A stretch of DNA of 64,000 nucleotides, from positions 1 to 64,000 of the forward strand of contig JBMOMX010000023.1 in the NCBI GenBank assembly GCA_049323435.1. Reading direction: 5' to 3'. The position numbers were made by a program, and so were the translations under genes. Positions 8,898 through 18,500 of this stretch are shown here, one piece after another. The notes below the pieces were generated by a model that searched no databases, had not been told where the DNA came from, and was given only the letters and a program-made list of their open reading frames with translations. Positions within the stretch are counted from its first letter, which is position 1, and each line of letters starts with the position of its first letter. The DNA is from UBA11222 sp049323435 (GTDB lineage: Bacteria; Pseudomonadota; Alphaproteobacteria; UBA11222).

Positions 8898-10706
8898 ATG
8901 GATCAAGAAAAACCAGGTTTTACCATTCCGGACCCCGCATTGTTTGCGCGCAATATGCTTAAGGCGGCAGAGCGTGGCCAGCGCCTGATTCAAAGCCTGA
9001 TGAAACAGCAGATAAAGCGCCAGGCGGCGCCGCCGGAACTGGGCGACCCGAACCGGGTTCGTACCATCGCCCCCGCCTTCCTTGATCTTGTCAAACATCT
9101 GATGGGCAATTCAAATTATCTGATTGAGGCGCAAGGCAAATTGTGGCCGGCCTATCTGCAATTATGGCAGAACACCGCGCGCCGCATGCTTGGCGAAGAA
9201 GTCGCCCCCATTGTGGCGCCGGACAAGAGCGACAAGCGTTTCAAGGCCCCGGAATGGAACGAAAGCTTTGTCTTTGATTTCATCAAGCAATCCTATCTGC
9301 TGACGAGCGACTGGCTGATGCAGACCGTGAATGGCGTGGAGGGGCTTGAACCCGCAAACGCCCGCAAGGTCAATTTTTACACCAGGCAGTTTGTGGATGC
9401 GATTTCGCCGTCAAATTTTGTGCTCACCAATCCGGAAATATTGCGCGCCACCATGACCTCCAATGGAGAGAATTTACTCAAGGGGCTTGAAAATCTCGTA
9501 AGCGATCTTGAGCGCGGCGATGGCAAGCTGGCTATCCGCATGACCGATCTGGAGGCCTTTGAGGTCGGACGCAATATTGCCGTCACGCCCGGCAAGGTCA
9601 TATTCAGAAATCCGCTGATAGAACTTATTCAATACACCCCCACCACCAAAACCGTGTACCAGCGGCCGCTGCTGATCTTTCCGCCCTGGATCAACAAATT
9701 CTATATTCTTGATCTGACGCCTGAAAAATCGTTCATCAAATGGGCTGTTGCGCAGGGTTATACCGTGTTCGTCGTATCCTGGGCCAATCCGGATAATGAA
9801 CTGGCCAATAAGACCTTTGAATCCTATCTTCTGGAAGGCGTGTATCCGGCGCTGGACGCTGTCGAAAAGGCGGCGGGCGTGAAAGAAGTAACCGCGATCG
9901 GCTATTGCATCGGGGGCACGCTTTTGACCGCCGCCCTGGCGCATATGGCCGCCAGGGGTGACACGCGCATCAAGGCGGCGACTTTCTTTGCGGCGCAGGC
10001 GGACTTTTCCGAAGCGGGTGATCTTAAAGTTTTTATCGACCCGGAACAGATTGACGCGCTGGGCGAAAAAATGGACCGCGCCGGCGGCCTGCTGGAATCA
10101 AACGAGATGTCCAACACCTTTAACATGTTGCGCTCTAATGATCTGATCTGGTCGTTTGTGGTGAATAATTATCTGCTGGGCAAGGAACCTGCCCCGTTTG
10201 ATCTGCTCTACTGGAATTCGGATCAGACCAACATGCCGAAGGAAATGCATCTGTTCTATCTGCGTGAGTGCTATCTGAATAATACGCTGTCCAAGGGGGA
10301 GATGGTGCTGGGGGGAGAAAGACTCGATCTTGGCAAAATCACCATACCGGTATTTTTGCAATCATCCGTGGACGATCATATTGCGCCATACCGTTCCGTT
10401 TACAAAAGCACCAGGCTGCTGGGTGGCGATGTGACCTTTATCATCGCGGGGTCAGGCCATATTGCCGGGGTTATCAACCCGCCCGCCGCCAATAAATATC
10501 AATATTGGAAGAATGAAAATTTGCCTGACACTGTCGAGGAGTGGCGCAAGGGCGCGACGGAATATCCCGGATCCTGGTGGCCCAACTGGCATATCTGGCA
10601 GGCGGCAAAAAGCGGCAAAAAAGTTCCCGCCCGTATTCCCGGCGAGGGCAAGCTGCCGGTTCTCGGGGACGCGCCCGGAAGCTATGTGCTGATAAAAGGG
10701 CGCTAA
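8898..10706 (+). CDS. phaC: Class I poly(R)-hydroxyalkanoic acid synthase PhaC
   Basis: It polymerises (R)-3-hydroxyacyl-CoA, mainly short-chain, into polyhydroxyalkanoate storage granules. The alpha/beta-hydrolase core carries the PHA-synthase version of the lipase box, GYCIGG at 335-340, with nucleophile Cys337. The conserved Asp and His are in SSVDDHIAPY and AGSGHIAGVINPP. The N-terminal region (residues 1 to about 200) matches the PhaC N domain. At 602 residues it belongs to class I, which works without PhaE or PhaR partner subunits. No phaA, phaB or phasin gene is adjacent, so its substrate supply is encoded elsewhere. Confidence 0.95.
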   Translation: MDQEKPGFTIPDPALFARNMLKAAERGQRLIQSLMKQQIKRQAAPPELGDPNRVRTIAPAFLDLVKHLMGNSNYLIEAQGKLWPAYLQLWQNTARRMLGEEVAPIVAPDKSDKRFKAPEWNESFVFDFIKQSYLLTSDWLMQTVNGVEGLEPANARKVNFYTRQFVDAISPSNFVLTNPEILRATMTSNGENLLKGLENLVSDLERGDGKLAIRMTDLEAFEVGRNIAVTPGKVIFRNPLIELIQYTPTTKTVYQRPLLIFPPWINKFYILDLTPEKSFIKWAVAQGYTVFVVSWANPDNELANKTFESYLLEGVYPALDAVEKAAGVKEVTAIGYCIGGTLLTAALAHMAARGDTRIKAATFFAAQADFSEAGDLKVFIDPEQIDALGEKMDRAGGLLESNEMSNTFNMLRSNDLIWSFVVNNYLLGKEPAPFDLLYWNSDQTNMPKEMHLFYLRECYLNNTLSKGEMVLGGERLDLGKITIPVFLQSSVDDHIAPYRSVYKSTRLLGGDVTFIIAGSGHIAGVINPPAANKYQYWKNENLPDTVEEWRKGATEYPGSWWPNWHIWQAAKSGKKVPARIPGEGKLPVLGDAPGSYVLIKGR

Positions 10707-10721
10707 CCGGCTGACAGCGAA

Positions 10722-10797
10722 TGGCGTCCCCTAGGGGACTCGAACCCCTGTTTTCGCCGTGAGAGGGCGACGTCCTGGGCCACTAGACGAAGGGGAC
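10722..10797 (-). tRNA. tRNA-Glu (anticodon CUC)
   Basis: Read on the minus strand, the gene starts GTCCCC and ends GGGGAC-G-CCA, giving a complete acceptor stem with the CCA end encoded. The anticodon arm has loop CTCTCAC flanked by TCGCC and GGCGA, so the anticodon is CTC. The T arm has the canonical GTTCGAGTCCC. D-arm bases GTCTAGTGGCCCAGGAC also match bacterial tRNA-Glu. It decodes GAG and would complement a UUC-anticodon tRNA encoded elsewhere. Confidence 0.95.
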
Positions 10798-10873
10798 GGA
10801 TACCCTGGTTTGCGCCAGTGCGCGATATTACCGTGGCGTATGCCCGAGAACAAGCTGCGGCATCAGCGGATGA

Positions 10874-11428
10874 TTACGGAAATCCGGGAACCCCTTCTTC
10901 GCGCTGGACGCCCAGCGTGTTCAGCGCCATTGCCAGCATATTATACTGACCAACGGTAAACACCAGATCCATGATCTGCTGTGTGCTGAGATGGCGGGTC
11001 AGTATGTCCCATGTCGCATCCTCGATGATGGCGTCATCAAGCAATTCATCGGTGGCCTGCAACAGCGCCGCTTCCAGTTCGTTCCAGCCCGCCGCTTTGG
11101 GGCCCTGCTTGATGCGCAAATGATCGGCGTGAACCAGCCCGGCAGGGGCGCTCATCAAAACATGCTGCCCCCATTCATATTCTGATTGGGTCAGCCAGCC
11201 TACCCGCATGATCAGCATTTCGCGATGGCGCGGCTCCAGCGAAGATGTCCCCATAATATGCCCCGCAAACCCATTCCAGGCATTCAGCAGGTTCATATTG
11301 CGCATCAAGGTTTTCAATACATTGAAAACAATCCCGTAACGCTGCTTCATGGGCGCGACAATCTTTAACTGTTCTTCGGTCAGATCGGCTTCCGGCAATG
11401 GCGTGATACGTGGTTTTGACAGGCGCAT
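10874..11428 (-). CDS. Carboxymuconolactone decarboxylase/AhpD-like family protein
   Basis: A 184-residue all-helical protein of the CMD family. Typical features are the MNLLNAWNGF and SSLEPRHREMLIMRVGWLTQSEYEWGQHV segments around residues 60-100. The Cys-x2-Cys redox pair of AhpD is absent, so it is unlikely to be a peroxidase adaptor; related proteins accompany degradation of aromatic or cyclic compounds. The ATG at 11428 is preceded by AGGGAAAGG, which decides against a start 19 codons further upstream. It stands alone beside tRNA-Glu. Substrate not predictable. Confidence 0.82.
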   Translation of the reverse strand: MRLSKPRITPLPEADLTEEQLKIVAPMKQRYGIVFNVLKTLMRNMNLLNAWNGFAGHIMGTSSLEPRHREMLIMRVGWLTQSEYEWGQHVLMSAPAGLVHADHLRIKQGPKAAGWNELEAALLQATDELLDDAIIEDATWDILTRHLSTQQIMDLVFTVGQYNMLAMALNTLGVQREEGVPGFP

Positions 11429-11569
11429 ATGATTATCCTTTCCCTCTATTCGTTTGGCCCCAGCATGCCACGCTTTGGGTGCCACCCGCAGCTAAAATCA
11501 TCCGCCTCTTGCTGATTGCCCTGCGGACGGCTACATAGACGCATAATTCTCATTTCGGCTGGATCTGAC

Positions 11570-11911
11570 ATGCCCCCCAAAACCAACCCGCTTCGCCTGA
11601 ACATGCTGCAACTGAAAACGCTGACCCTGTTGCAGGAACTGGCGCGCCATCCCGAAGCGGGCAGCCCCCAGGAAGATGGCGGTTTCCGGATCAGCCGTCT
11701 GCCCCAGGCGCATGGCGATCATTTTCATATTGGCCAGGTTGCGGTGCGCGGCGCGGATGCGACGGGCCTTTCAAATGAAATGGTCTGGAAGGCACTGGAA
11801 CGCAAAGCTCTGGTAAAGTCGCATTTCCCCGACGCTATTACCATCACTGCCGCCGGGGCGTCTTATGACACCGGCATCCGGCACAAGATACTGCATGGAT
11901 CGGATCATTAA
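11570..11911 (+). CDS. Conserved small protein of unknown function
   Basis: A soluble protein of 113 residues with no signal peptide or membrane segment. It begins MPPKTNPLRLN and is followed by a leucine-rich helix (LKTLTLLQELAR), then a histidine-rich patch (HGDHFHIG, about residues 48-55) and a region that could form a winged helix (NEMVWKALERKALVK). I believe similar short proteins occur in other alphaproteobacteria, but I cannot name a family. The His-Asp-His pattern could bind a metal. An in-frame ATG-to-stop frame and sensible codon use support it being real. It lies between the CMD gene and pleD, facing pleD. Confidence 0.6.
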   Translation: MPPKTNPLRLNMLQLKTLTLLQELARHPEAGSPQEDGGFRISRLPQAHGDHFHIGQVAVRGADATGLSNEMVWKALERKALVKSHFPDAITITAAGASYDTGIRHKILHGSDH

Positions 11912-11935
11912 GCGGGCGCGGGATACTGGCCCGGT

Positions 11936-13306
11936 TCAATCCATCTGTTCGCTCACCCGGTTTCTGCCATCATTTTTTGCGCGGTAAAGCGCCTCATCGG
12001 CCCGTTTCAGCACCCCTTGCGGCGTATCATCGGCCCCAAACAGGCTGGCGACCCCGATGCTGGTTGTGAGCGAAACCGGTTCCGCCGCGCCGGCATTAAA
12101 CGAAAATGTTTCCGTATACTGACGAATTCTTTCCGCGACCAGGGATGCAATCGCCATATCCGTTTCCGGCATGATGACAACAAACTCCTCGCCTCCGAAC
12201 CGGCAGGCCAGATCAATGCCGCGAATGTTGCGCGAAATTCCGGTGGCGAACTGCTTTAATATCTGGTCTCCCGCATCATGGCCATATGCGTCATTGATGT
12301 TCTTGAAAAAATCAATGTCCACCATCAGCAGGGAAAGCGGCCTGTCTTCTTTTTTGGCGCGTTCGGTCAGTATCTGAAGATGCGTTTCCATATAGCGCCG
12401 GTTATGCAGCCCGGTAAGCGCGTCGGTGACTGCCATTTGCAGGCTGATATGCAGATTATGGCGCAGCTTTTCCTCATATCTGTGCCATCGCAACTGCGTG
12501 CGCACCCGCGCGAACAGTTCATTGCTTTCAATCGGCCGCACGAGATAATCATTGATGCCCATATCCAGGCCGCGCGCAAGGCGGCTATCCTCCGGATCTT
12601 CAACAATGATCAGCAGAGGGACAGTGCGTGTTTCCTCCGCGGTACGGAACTGCGAGCAAAGCCGCAAGCCATCGTAATTCCGCAGAGAAAGACTGACGAT
12701 GATCAGATCAAATGCGCCCCCCTTTGAAAGCAGCAGGGCTTCGGCCGCATCATCTACAACCTGGGTACTGTGGCCTGCTTCAATGAGCGCGCTGCTCACC
12801 CGTGCGCTGGAGCGCGCCTGGTCATCAATTATCAGAATCCGGCCCAGAAAACCGTTCGCGTCTTCCCAACCCGGCACATTTTCCAGGCCGAGATTCTGCC
12901 CGGTGATGTCGCGGGCGCGCAATTCGTCAGTCATCATCTTCAGGCGTATCAGGCTGCGGACACGCGGGAAAAGCGGATTATTTTTTATCGGTTTACTGAT
13001 GAAATCATCGGCGCCGGAGGTCAACCCCTGCACCCGGTCGGACGGCTGATCGAGAGCGGTGATCATAATGACCGGTATGTGGCGCAGACGCGCATTTTCC
13101 TTCAGCTTGCGGCAGGCGGTAAACCCATCCATCACCGGCATCATGACATCGAGCAGGATAATGTCCGGCAGTTCAGCCTCTGCAACTTCCAGCGCCTGCT
13201 GGCCGTTCACCGCCGTCAGGACTTCGTAATATTCAGCGCTCAGCTTTGCTTCAAGCAGCTTCACGTTCGCTGGAACATCATCAACGACCAGTACGCGGGC
13301 AGTCAT
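11936..13306 (-). CDS. pleD: PleD-family response regulator / diguanylate cyclase
   Basis: The layout is REC1 (about 1-120), REC2 (about 150-280) and GGDEF (about 290-456). REC1 has acidic residues at 9-10 and phosphoacceptor Asp53 (LLDVMMP). REC2 lacks the acceptor: the equivalent strand reads IIVSLSL, so it is a dimerisation adaptor, as in Caulobacter PleD. The cyclase motif is GGEEF, with an intact inhibitory RxxD (RGID) five residues before it, implying c-di-GMP feedback inhibition. The product makes c-di-GMP from GTP to drive cell-cycle and polar development. It lies 14 bp after divK, the usual alphaproteobacterial pair. Confidence 0.96.
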   Translation of the reverse strand: MTARVLVVDDVPANVKLLEAKLSAEYYEVLTAVNGQQALEVAEAELPDIILLDVMMPVMDGFTACRKLKENARLRHIPVIMITALDQPSDRVQGLTSGADDFISKPIKNNPLFPRVRSLIRLKMMTDELRARDITGQNLGLENVPGWEDANGFLGRILIIDDQARSSARVSSALIEAGHSTQVVDDAAEALLLSKGGAFDLIIVSLSLRNYDGLRLCSQFRTAEETRTVPLLIIVEDPEDSRLARGLDMGINDYLVRPIESNELFARVRTQLRWHRYEEKLRHNLHISLQMAVTDALTGLHNRRYMETHLQILTERAKKEDRPLSLLMVDIDFFKNINDAYGHDAGDQILKQFATGISRNIRGIDLACRFGGEEFVVIMPETDMAIASLVAERIRQYTETFSFNAGAAEPVSLTTSIGVASLFGADDTPQGVLKRADEALYRAKNDGRNRVSEQMD

Positions 13307-13320
13307 TCAGTCATACCTGT

Positions 13321-13686
13321 TCAATCTAAAAAGCGGCGAATGGTGGTCAGGAAATCCGTGACCGAAATCGGTTTCGCGATATAGGCCTCGCAGCCGCCAT
13401 CCTTGATTCGAACTTCATCACCCTTCATAGCAAATGCGGTGATCGCCACCACGGGAATATGACGTATATCATCATCTTCCTTGATCCATTTCGTAACCTC
13501 AAGTCCCGAAACCCCAGGCAGCTGGATATCCATCAGGATCAGATCAGGTTTATGCCGCTGCGCAAGTTCGAGCGCCTCCATTCCCTCGGATGTCTGAATT
13601 GTGGAATAACCATGTGCAACCAGCAGATCATGAAAAAGCTTCATGTTCAGCTTGTTGTCTTCACATATCAGAATCGTCTTGGCCAT
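13321..13686 (-). CDS. divK: Single-domain response regulator DivK
   Basis: A stand-alone receiver of 121 residues with no output domain. Acidic residues Glu9 and Asp10, phosphoacceptor Asp53 (LMDIQLPG), the Thr of ITAFAM and the Lys of AKPIS are all present. In Caulobacter, DivK is phosphorylated by PleC and DivJ and steers the CtrA pathway through DivL-CckA. Here it is the first gene of the leftward divK-pleD operon, divergent from the DUF3572 gene. Identity is supported both by sequence and by the pleD neighbour. Confidence 0.95.
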   Translation of the reverse strand: MAKTILICEDNKLNMKLFHDLLVAHGYSTIQTSEGMEALELAQRHKPDLILMDIQLPGVSGLEVTKWIKEDDDIRHIPVVAITAFAMKGDEVRIKDGGCEAYIAKPISVTDFLTTIRRFLD

Positions 13687-13925
13687 CCGTAATAGTGCCC
13701 ATATCCCGTTATCGCTTCGGTCGCAGGAGAATATCTCCGCTCAAACTCAACTCAACAGAACCGATCTGGCCCACTTCAGACTTGTGTCCTTAAAGCGACA
13801 GACAGGCCAGACAATAAACAATTCTATGTCACTGAATTATTAAAATTCCGGCGGCGCCCCCGCCAGGCTGTTAATTAATACCGAAAATGTGTATGTTTCT
13901 AGTTAATTTTAATGAGGTGCGGCAA

Positions 13926-14204
13926 TTGGACCGGGATCAGGCTGAAGCGATGGCGCTGGATGCGCTCGTCTTTATTATAGAAAATATACAACTTAGGGGA
14001 CGTTTCCTTGATTTAACTGGTCTGAATCCCGACGAATTACGCGACCGGATCATGGACCCCGCACTGCATGTCGCAATAATTGAGTTTTTACTCGCACATG
14101 AACCCAGTCTGATTGAATTCACTGCCGCGAGGAATATTGGCCCGCAGCTTCCCGCCCAGGCGCATGCCGCGCTGACAGCCCATCAATCCCGGGAATGGAG
14201 CTGA
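13926..14204 (+). CDS. DUF3572 family protein
   Basis: A small acidic, helical protein. Signature elements are AEAMALDALVFI, GRFLDLTGLNPDELR and AIIEFLLAHEPSLIEF. Function is unknown, but DUF3572 genes commonly lie beside divK-pleD in alphaproteobacteria. Start choice: a TTG at 13926 sits 8 bases after GAGG (13914-13917), a good ribosome site, giving 92 residues. An upstream ATG at 13887 would give 105 residues but has no Shine-Dalgarno and adds an atypical MCMFLVNF prefix. I prefer TTG. The 239-bp region between divK and this start includes a small GC hairpin near 13850-13865 and no other gene. Confidence 0.82.
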   Translation: MDRDQAEAMALDALVFIIENIQLRGRFLDLTGLNPDELRDRIMDPALHVAIIEFLLAHEPSLIEFTAARNIGPQLPAQAHAALTAHQSREWS

Positions 14205-14209
14205 ACCGC

Positions 14210-14869
14210 ATGGAGCCGCATGTGCGCAATCAGTTGGAGAGCCTCGATCTGAACCCCGCGCGCCCCCTGATTGTAACAGACGCGGATGAGGTGATTGCCT
14301 ATTTCATTGCCGGTCTGGAACGTTTCCTTGAACGCAATGGCCACTGGCTTGATTTGAAAAGCTTTGCCATTACTGGAAATATCCGCAAGCGCAGCAGCGG
14401 CGAGCCGAGCACACAGGGACAGGTAAAAGACCTGCTGGAAGAATTTTTTAAAACCGACACTGAGGCGCTTGATCCGGTTGACGGGGCCGCACAGGCCCTG
14501 CAACAGCTTAACCAGCGCGCACAGATCATCGTATTAAGCAATGTTCCGTCAACCGCCTTTACAGCGCGGCAGCGCTGGCTGCGCCGGCATGGCATGGATT
14601 ACCCCCTGATCGCGAATGCCGGATCCAAAGGCCTGCCACTGCGATTTCTTGCTGAACAGATCAATGCGCCAATATTCTTTCTGGATGATTTACCGCCGCA
14701 TATTGATGCGGTGGCGGAACAGGCCAGCCGGGTTAGCCTGTTGCATTTTATCGCTGACCGGCGTCTGGCGGCGCTGGTTGGCCCAGCGCAAAACTGCCAT
14801 CTGCATACCAGTGACTGGGTAGAAGCGCAGGCCTTCATTGAGGCAAGCCTGGATCGGCAGGGATTCTAG
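14210..14869 (+). CDS. HAD-superfamily hydrolase-like protein
   Basis: A HAD-fold protein of 219 residues. Motif I is VTDADEVI (DxD nucleophile pair), motif II VLSN, motif III the lysine in NAGSKGLPL and motif IV FLDDLPPHI. All catalytic positions are kept, so a phosphatase is likely, substrate unknown. The cap region falls between motifs I and II. The ATG at 14210 has TGGAG nine bases upstream; an ATG at 14195 overlapping the DUF3572 stop is possible but lacks a spaced Shine-Dalgarno. It is translationally close to the DUF3572 gene and probably co-transcribed with it. Confidence 0.82.
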   Translation: MEPHVRNQLESLDLNPARPLIVTDADEVIAYFIAGLERFLERNGHWLDLKSFAITGNIRKRSSGEPSTQGQVKDLLEEFFKTDTEALDPVDGAAQALQQLNQRAQIIVLSNVPSTAFTARQRWLRRHGMDYPLIANAGSKGLPLRFLAEQINAPIFFLDDLPPHIDAVAEQASRVSLLHFIADRRLAALVGPAQNCHLHTSDWVEAQAFIEASLDRQGF

Positions 14870-14926
14870 ATCAGACCTCCCAAACGTTGTATTTTTGCAA
14901 CTCATGGCGGCATTCTCCGCCGCACG

Positions 14927-14956
14927 AATTTAGTTAGTAAATTTACTAACTAAATT
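14927..14956. promoter_or_regulatory. Perfect 30-bp palindrome (operator candidate)
   Basis: The sequence is fully self-complementary over 30 bp, with half-site AATTTAGTTAGTAAA. It ends three bases before a -35-like TTGACA. Length and perfect symmetry suit a dimeric helix-turn-helix regulator, TetR-type being my first guess from the TTAGTTAGT half-site. No regulator gene is adjacent. It could equally form an RNA or cruciform hairpin, but there is no U-tract and no gene ends immediately before it apart from the HAD gene at 14869. Confidence 0.7.
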
Positions 14957-14958
14957 TA

Positions 14959-14987
14959 TTGACACCAGGCCTCCGTCTTCATAGCTT
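14959..14987 (+). promoter_or_regulatory. Sigma-70 type promoter
   Basis: TTGACA at 14959-14964 and TAGCTT at 14982-14987 are separated by exactly 17 bp. The -35 matches consensus perfectly; the -10 is weaker. The predicted start is near 14994, about 500 bases before the DUF1302 gene. The palindrome at 14927-14956 lies immediately upstream, where an activator, or a repressor contacting the -35 edge, would bind. Confidence 0.55.
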
Positions 14988-15383
14988 GCCCCCGGATCGG
15001 ATCAGTGACGCTACTTGTGTAGATAAATCGCAAGTAAGCATCAAAACGGTTTCATTTGGCGAGGGGGCTTCAGAAGTTCGCCCGCTATGTAGTTTGTAAA
15101 ACGATTAACGGGCAGAAACTTGGTGCAAATTTGGAGAATTGCGGCAACCAACGGCGACGCGTGTCATTTGCTGACCAGTTCATCAGTATCTGCCCATACA
15201 TCGAGAGCTTAACGAAGTCTGACGCTGACACAGCGTCCGGCGAGGAAATTTGACGGTGAATGTCAAAATGAGGTTTGCAAGTATTTCTGATCAACCTTTG
15301 ATCGCGTGCCTTGCAGACACGGCGTGGACTCCGCGCCGTTACAGCGTAGCGCCGTCTTGGCGGCGCCATGCCTCAATAACTTT
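14988..15383 (+). other. Hairpin-rich untranslated leader, no gene recognised
   Basis: This stretch lies between the promoter and a terminator-like stem. No frame here has convincing coding character. It contains an inverted repeat TTTGAC-N7-GTCAAA at 15249-15267. Two strong hairpins follow: 15319-15339 (9-bp stem with one G-U pair, loop ACT) and 15349-15366 (GCGCCG/CGGCGC). With the stem at 15384 they form three consecutive hairpins just before the DUF1302 gene. It could be a regulatory 5' leader or a small RNA of roughly 400 nt. I recognise no known riboswitch. Confidence 0.4.
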
Positions 15384-15421
15384 GGACGGTTCGTGGCCCC
15401 CTCCCGAACCGTCCATTTTTT
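15384..15421 (+). terminator. Intrinsic-terminator-like stem with T6 in the DUF1302 leader
   Basis: The arms GGACGGTTCG (15384-15393) and CGAACCGTCC (15405-15414) pair perfectly over 10 bp, followed by A and six T. That is a complete rho-independent terminator, yet it sits 80 bp upstream of the DUF1302 start in the same direction. It either ends a separate small transcript or works as an attenuator. Confidence 0.7.
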
Positions 15422-15500
15422 GGGCGCTTCGCGTGACGTTTCCCGGTCACACCGAGAACCACAACGAAAACAACAAGATCACATTACCCAGGAGGCATGA

Positions 15501-18500
15501 ATGTTCCACAAAAAGAAACCCCACTGTTCCAGCATCGTCGCGCTGAACGCCAGCCGGCGTCTTGCGCTGTCAACTATCGCTCTGCTCGGTTCCACCATGC
15601 TAACACAGTCGGCAAACGCGGTTGACTATAAATATGGCGAGGTTGCCGGCTCAATTGACACGGTGCTTTCGGCAGGCGCATCGATGCGCACCAGCGCCCG
15701 GGATTGCCGCAATCTTGGACAGCCCGGGGGCGGCTGCAAGATTTATGACGCCTCGAACATCGAAAAAGGCGCTGGCGTCAACAGTGACGATGGCAATCTG
15801 AACTATGGCCAGTGGGATGTGTTCTCCGGCGCCCTGAAGGTGACCTCGGAAGCCTCGGCGACCTGGCGCAATTTCAATGCCTTTGTGCGCGGTACGGCCT
15901 TTGTCGATCCGATCGCGGACAATACCGATTATCGGGAGCTCAGCTCAGCGGCGCGCAGCGAGGTTTCGCAGAACGCCAAGCTGCTCGACTATTTTGTCGG
16001 CGGCAGCTTTGAGGTCGGCGGCCTGCCGCTGGAATTGCGCGGTGGTAATCAGGTGATCAGCTGGGGCGAAAGCACCTTCATCCAGAACGGCCTGAACGTC
16101 ATCAACCCGATCGACGTTGCTGCAACTCGCAAGCCGGGTTCCGAAGTGAAGGAATTCTTCACGCCGATTCTGGCGGCGAAGGCGGCGCTCGGCCTGCCGA
16201 TGAATTTCAGCATCGAAGGTTTCTATCAGTTCAAGTCCGATAATATCGTGCCCGATCCCTCAGGCACCTATTTCAGTTCGGCTGATATTGTCGGCCGCGG
16301 TTCGCAGCCAATTCGCTCCGGCACTTCTGATTTTGGAGATGATGACCGCTTCAACCCGTTCCAGATCGCCAATGGCCTCGACTCCGACCTCTACTGGCAG
16401 AGCCGGCTGGCGGTAAACGTGCCGTCGGTGTCGGTTGAACGCGCCAATGACAAAAACGCCGATGATGGCGGCGAGTTCGGCTTCGCGCTGCGTTACTTCA
16501 ATGAAGAGCTGAACAATGGCATGGAGTTCGGCCTGTATTTCATCAATTACCATTCACGCCTGCCGATCCTGACGCAGAACCGCACCGATGTGACGCGCGC
16601 CGTCAGTATCGGCACCGCCACCACACTGAGTGGTCAGGCGCGGGATTATGTTGGCAAACTCAACACCAACGGCACCATACAGGCGGACGCCGCCACAGTA
16701 TCCGGAACGGATCTGGCGAACTTCAACGCTGCGCTTGCCGCCCCCAATGCAGCTGACATTGCCGCAGGTGTGCCGGCGCCGATATTGGCGGCCAGTGGTC
16801 CGGTTTATAGCGCCGCCGCAGGCGCTGCGCCGGTGAATATTTATGAAGGGGCGCAACAACTCTGCAACGTGCTCGCAGGACCACTGCAGGTAGGTACCCA
16901 GTTGCAGGCTCAGGGTGTGGCTTCGGCCACCGGAAGGCCGTTTATTGCCGGTGACAATGCCAGGAACCGCTCCAATGTCGATTTCCGCATCCCCGGCGGC
17001 TATACCAATTGTAATAATATGGCCCGCTTGCGCACGGTGACCGGAACACTTGAGGCGTCACTTGCCGCCGTTATTGCCAATACCCAGAATTATCGTCTGG
17101 AATATCCCGAAGATATCAAACTGGTTGGCGCCAGCATGAACACCACGCTCGGTTCCCTGGCGTTCCAGGCCGAGGCGACCTATCGTCACGATCAGCCGCT
17201 GAGCTATGTCGGTTCGGAAGTGTCTGCGCTATTTGCCGATCTTGATGGCCGTACCGCCTTCAATACTGGCGCGGATCTGCCGGCGGGCGTTGGCTCACCC
17301 ACGGCGCCGTCGCGCAATGTTGAAATTTCTCCGGGCCGCTTCACCACCACCAGAAACCAGGCTGGCAACCAGTCGGCAGCGGGCGGATCTGGCGCGCAGT
17401 TCGTCAGCTTTGCCGAGGTGACGCGGATTGAAGGCAATCAGGCGGGCATTGCCGGTTCTTTTGGGGCGCTTCCTGACAGCTATGCAGCGAGCATCACGCC
17501 GACGACACCCGGGCTTGCCCAGGCCGCCGCATTGGCCCAGCAAGGCGCCCTGACGGTTGCTGCGCTTCCGGCCAGCCTGTTTAATCCGGCAACACTGGTC
17601 GGGGGTGCGGTTGTCCCAACCAGTACGCTTATCGGTTCTGGCGGGACAACTTTTGCTCCTCCCGGCCCCAATTCTCTGATCGGTCTGGGCGGCTCGACCC
17701 TTGGCACGCCTCCGGCCGTGAGTGCGGCCAATCCCGCGGGCACAACTTCGGTGGTGTTCCCAGCGGGCACAGCGGCCAGCCTGGTCGAGGTTGCCAATCG
17801 CCTGGGCTATATCTCGCTTGATCAGGAAAACGCCAACCAGGCGCCCAATGTGGCGACGGCATTGGCTGGCGACGTACTGTTCGCCCGTCATATCGACTCC
17901 GGAACCGGCGCCGTGCCAACCCCGATCACGCCGCAGGTCCGTTCATCGCAACTGACCGCCGCCAATGTGCGTCCCGACGGCTATATCGAAATCCCGACGG
18001 AGGATGTGTTCACGGCGCAAGCCACCATCACCTCGGCGCTGTTCGGCTCCAATCCGATCGTGTCGATGATGAAGGCGGATGGCGGCACTGTTGTGACGGA
18101 GGTCGGCATGGTAATGGTGCCAGGTATTTCCACCAGTTCTGCCATCGCCTCCGCCAGCGGCAGCGAAGGACTGTTGAACCCGATTGCTGCCGCGACCTAT
18201 AAGCTGAACACGGATCTGAAGGGGCCAACCAATTACGCCACACCCTTCTCGTGGGGCGCACAAGGCATCTTCAACATGACCTATAACCGTGTGTTCAGCA
18301 GCCCCGTCAATCTGGTGCCGCAGATTGCATGGAAATGGGATTTTGGCGGGCGCACACCTTCGCCGCTGGGCAATTATATGGCCGAACGCAAGGCAATTGG
18401 CCTGTCACTGGCGGCGAACTATCAGTCGCGCTGGACAGGCAGTGTAAGCTGGACAGCCAACTTCGGTCCGGATGCGCCCTTGGATGATCGCGACTTTGCC

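Noticed and set aside
13830..13920. CtrA binding sites (TTAA-N7-TTAA) near divK and DUF3572
   Set aside because: TTAA half-sites are present, but none with 7-base spacing.
15085..15369. 94-codon minus-strand frame in the DUF1302 leader
   Set aside because: It covers the hairpin region, has no ribosome site or recognisable domain, and the stretch shows no coding bias on either strand; treated as untranslated leader.
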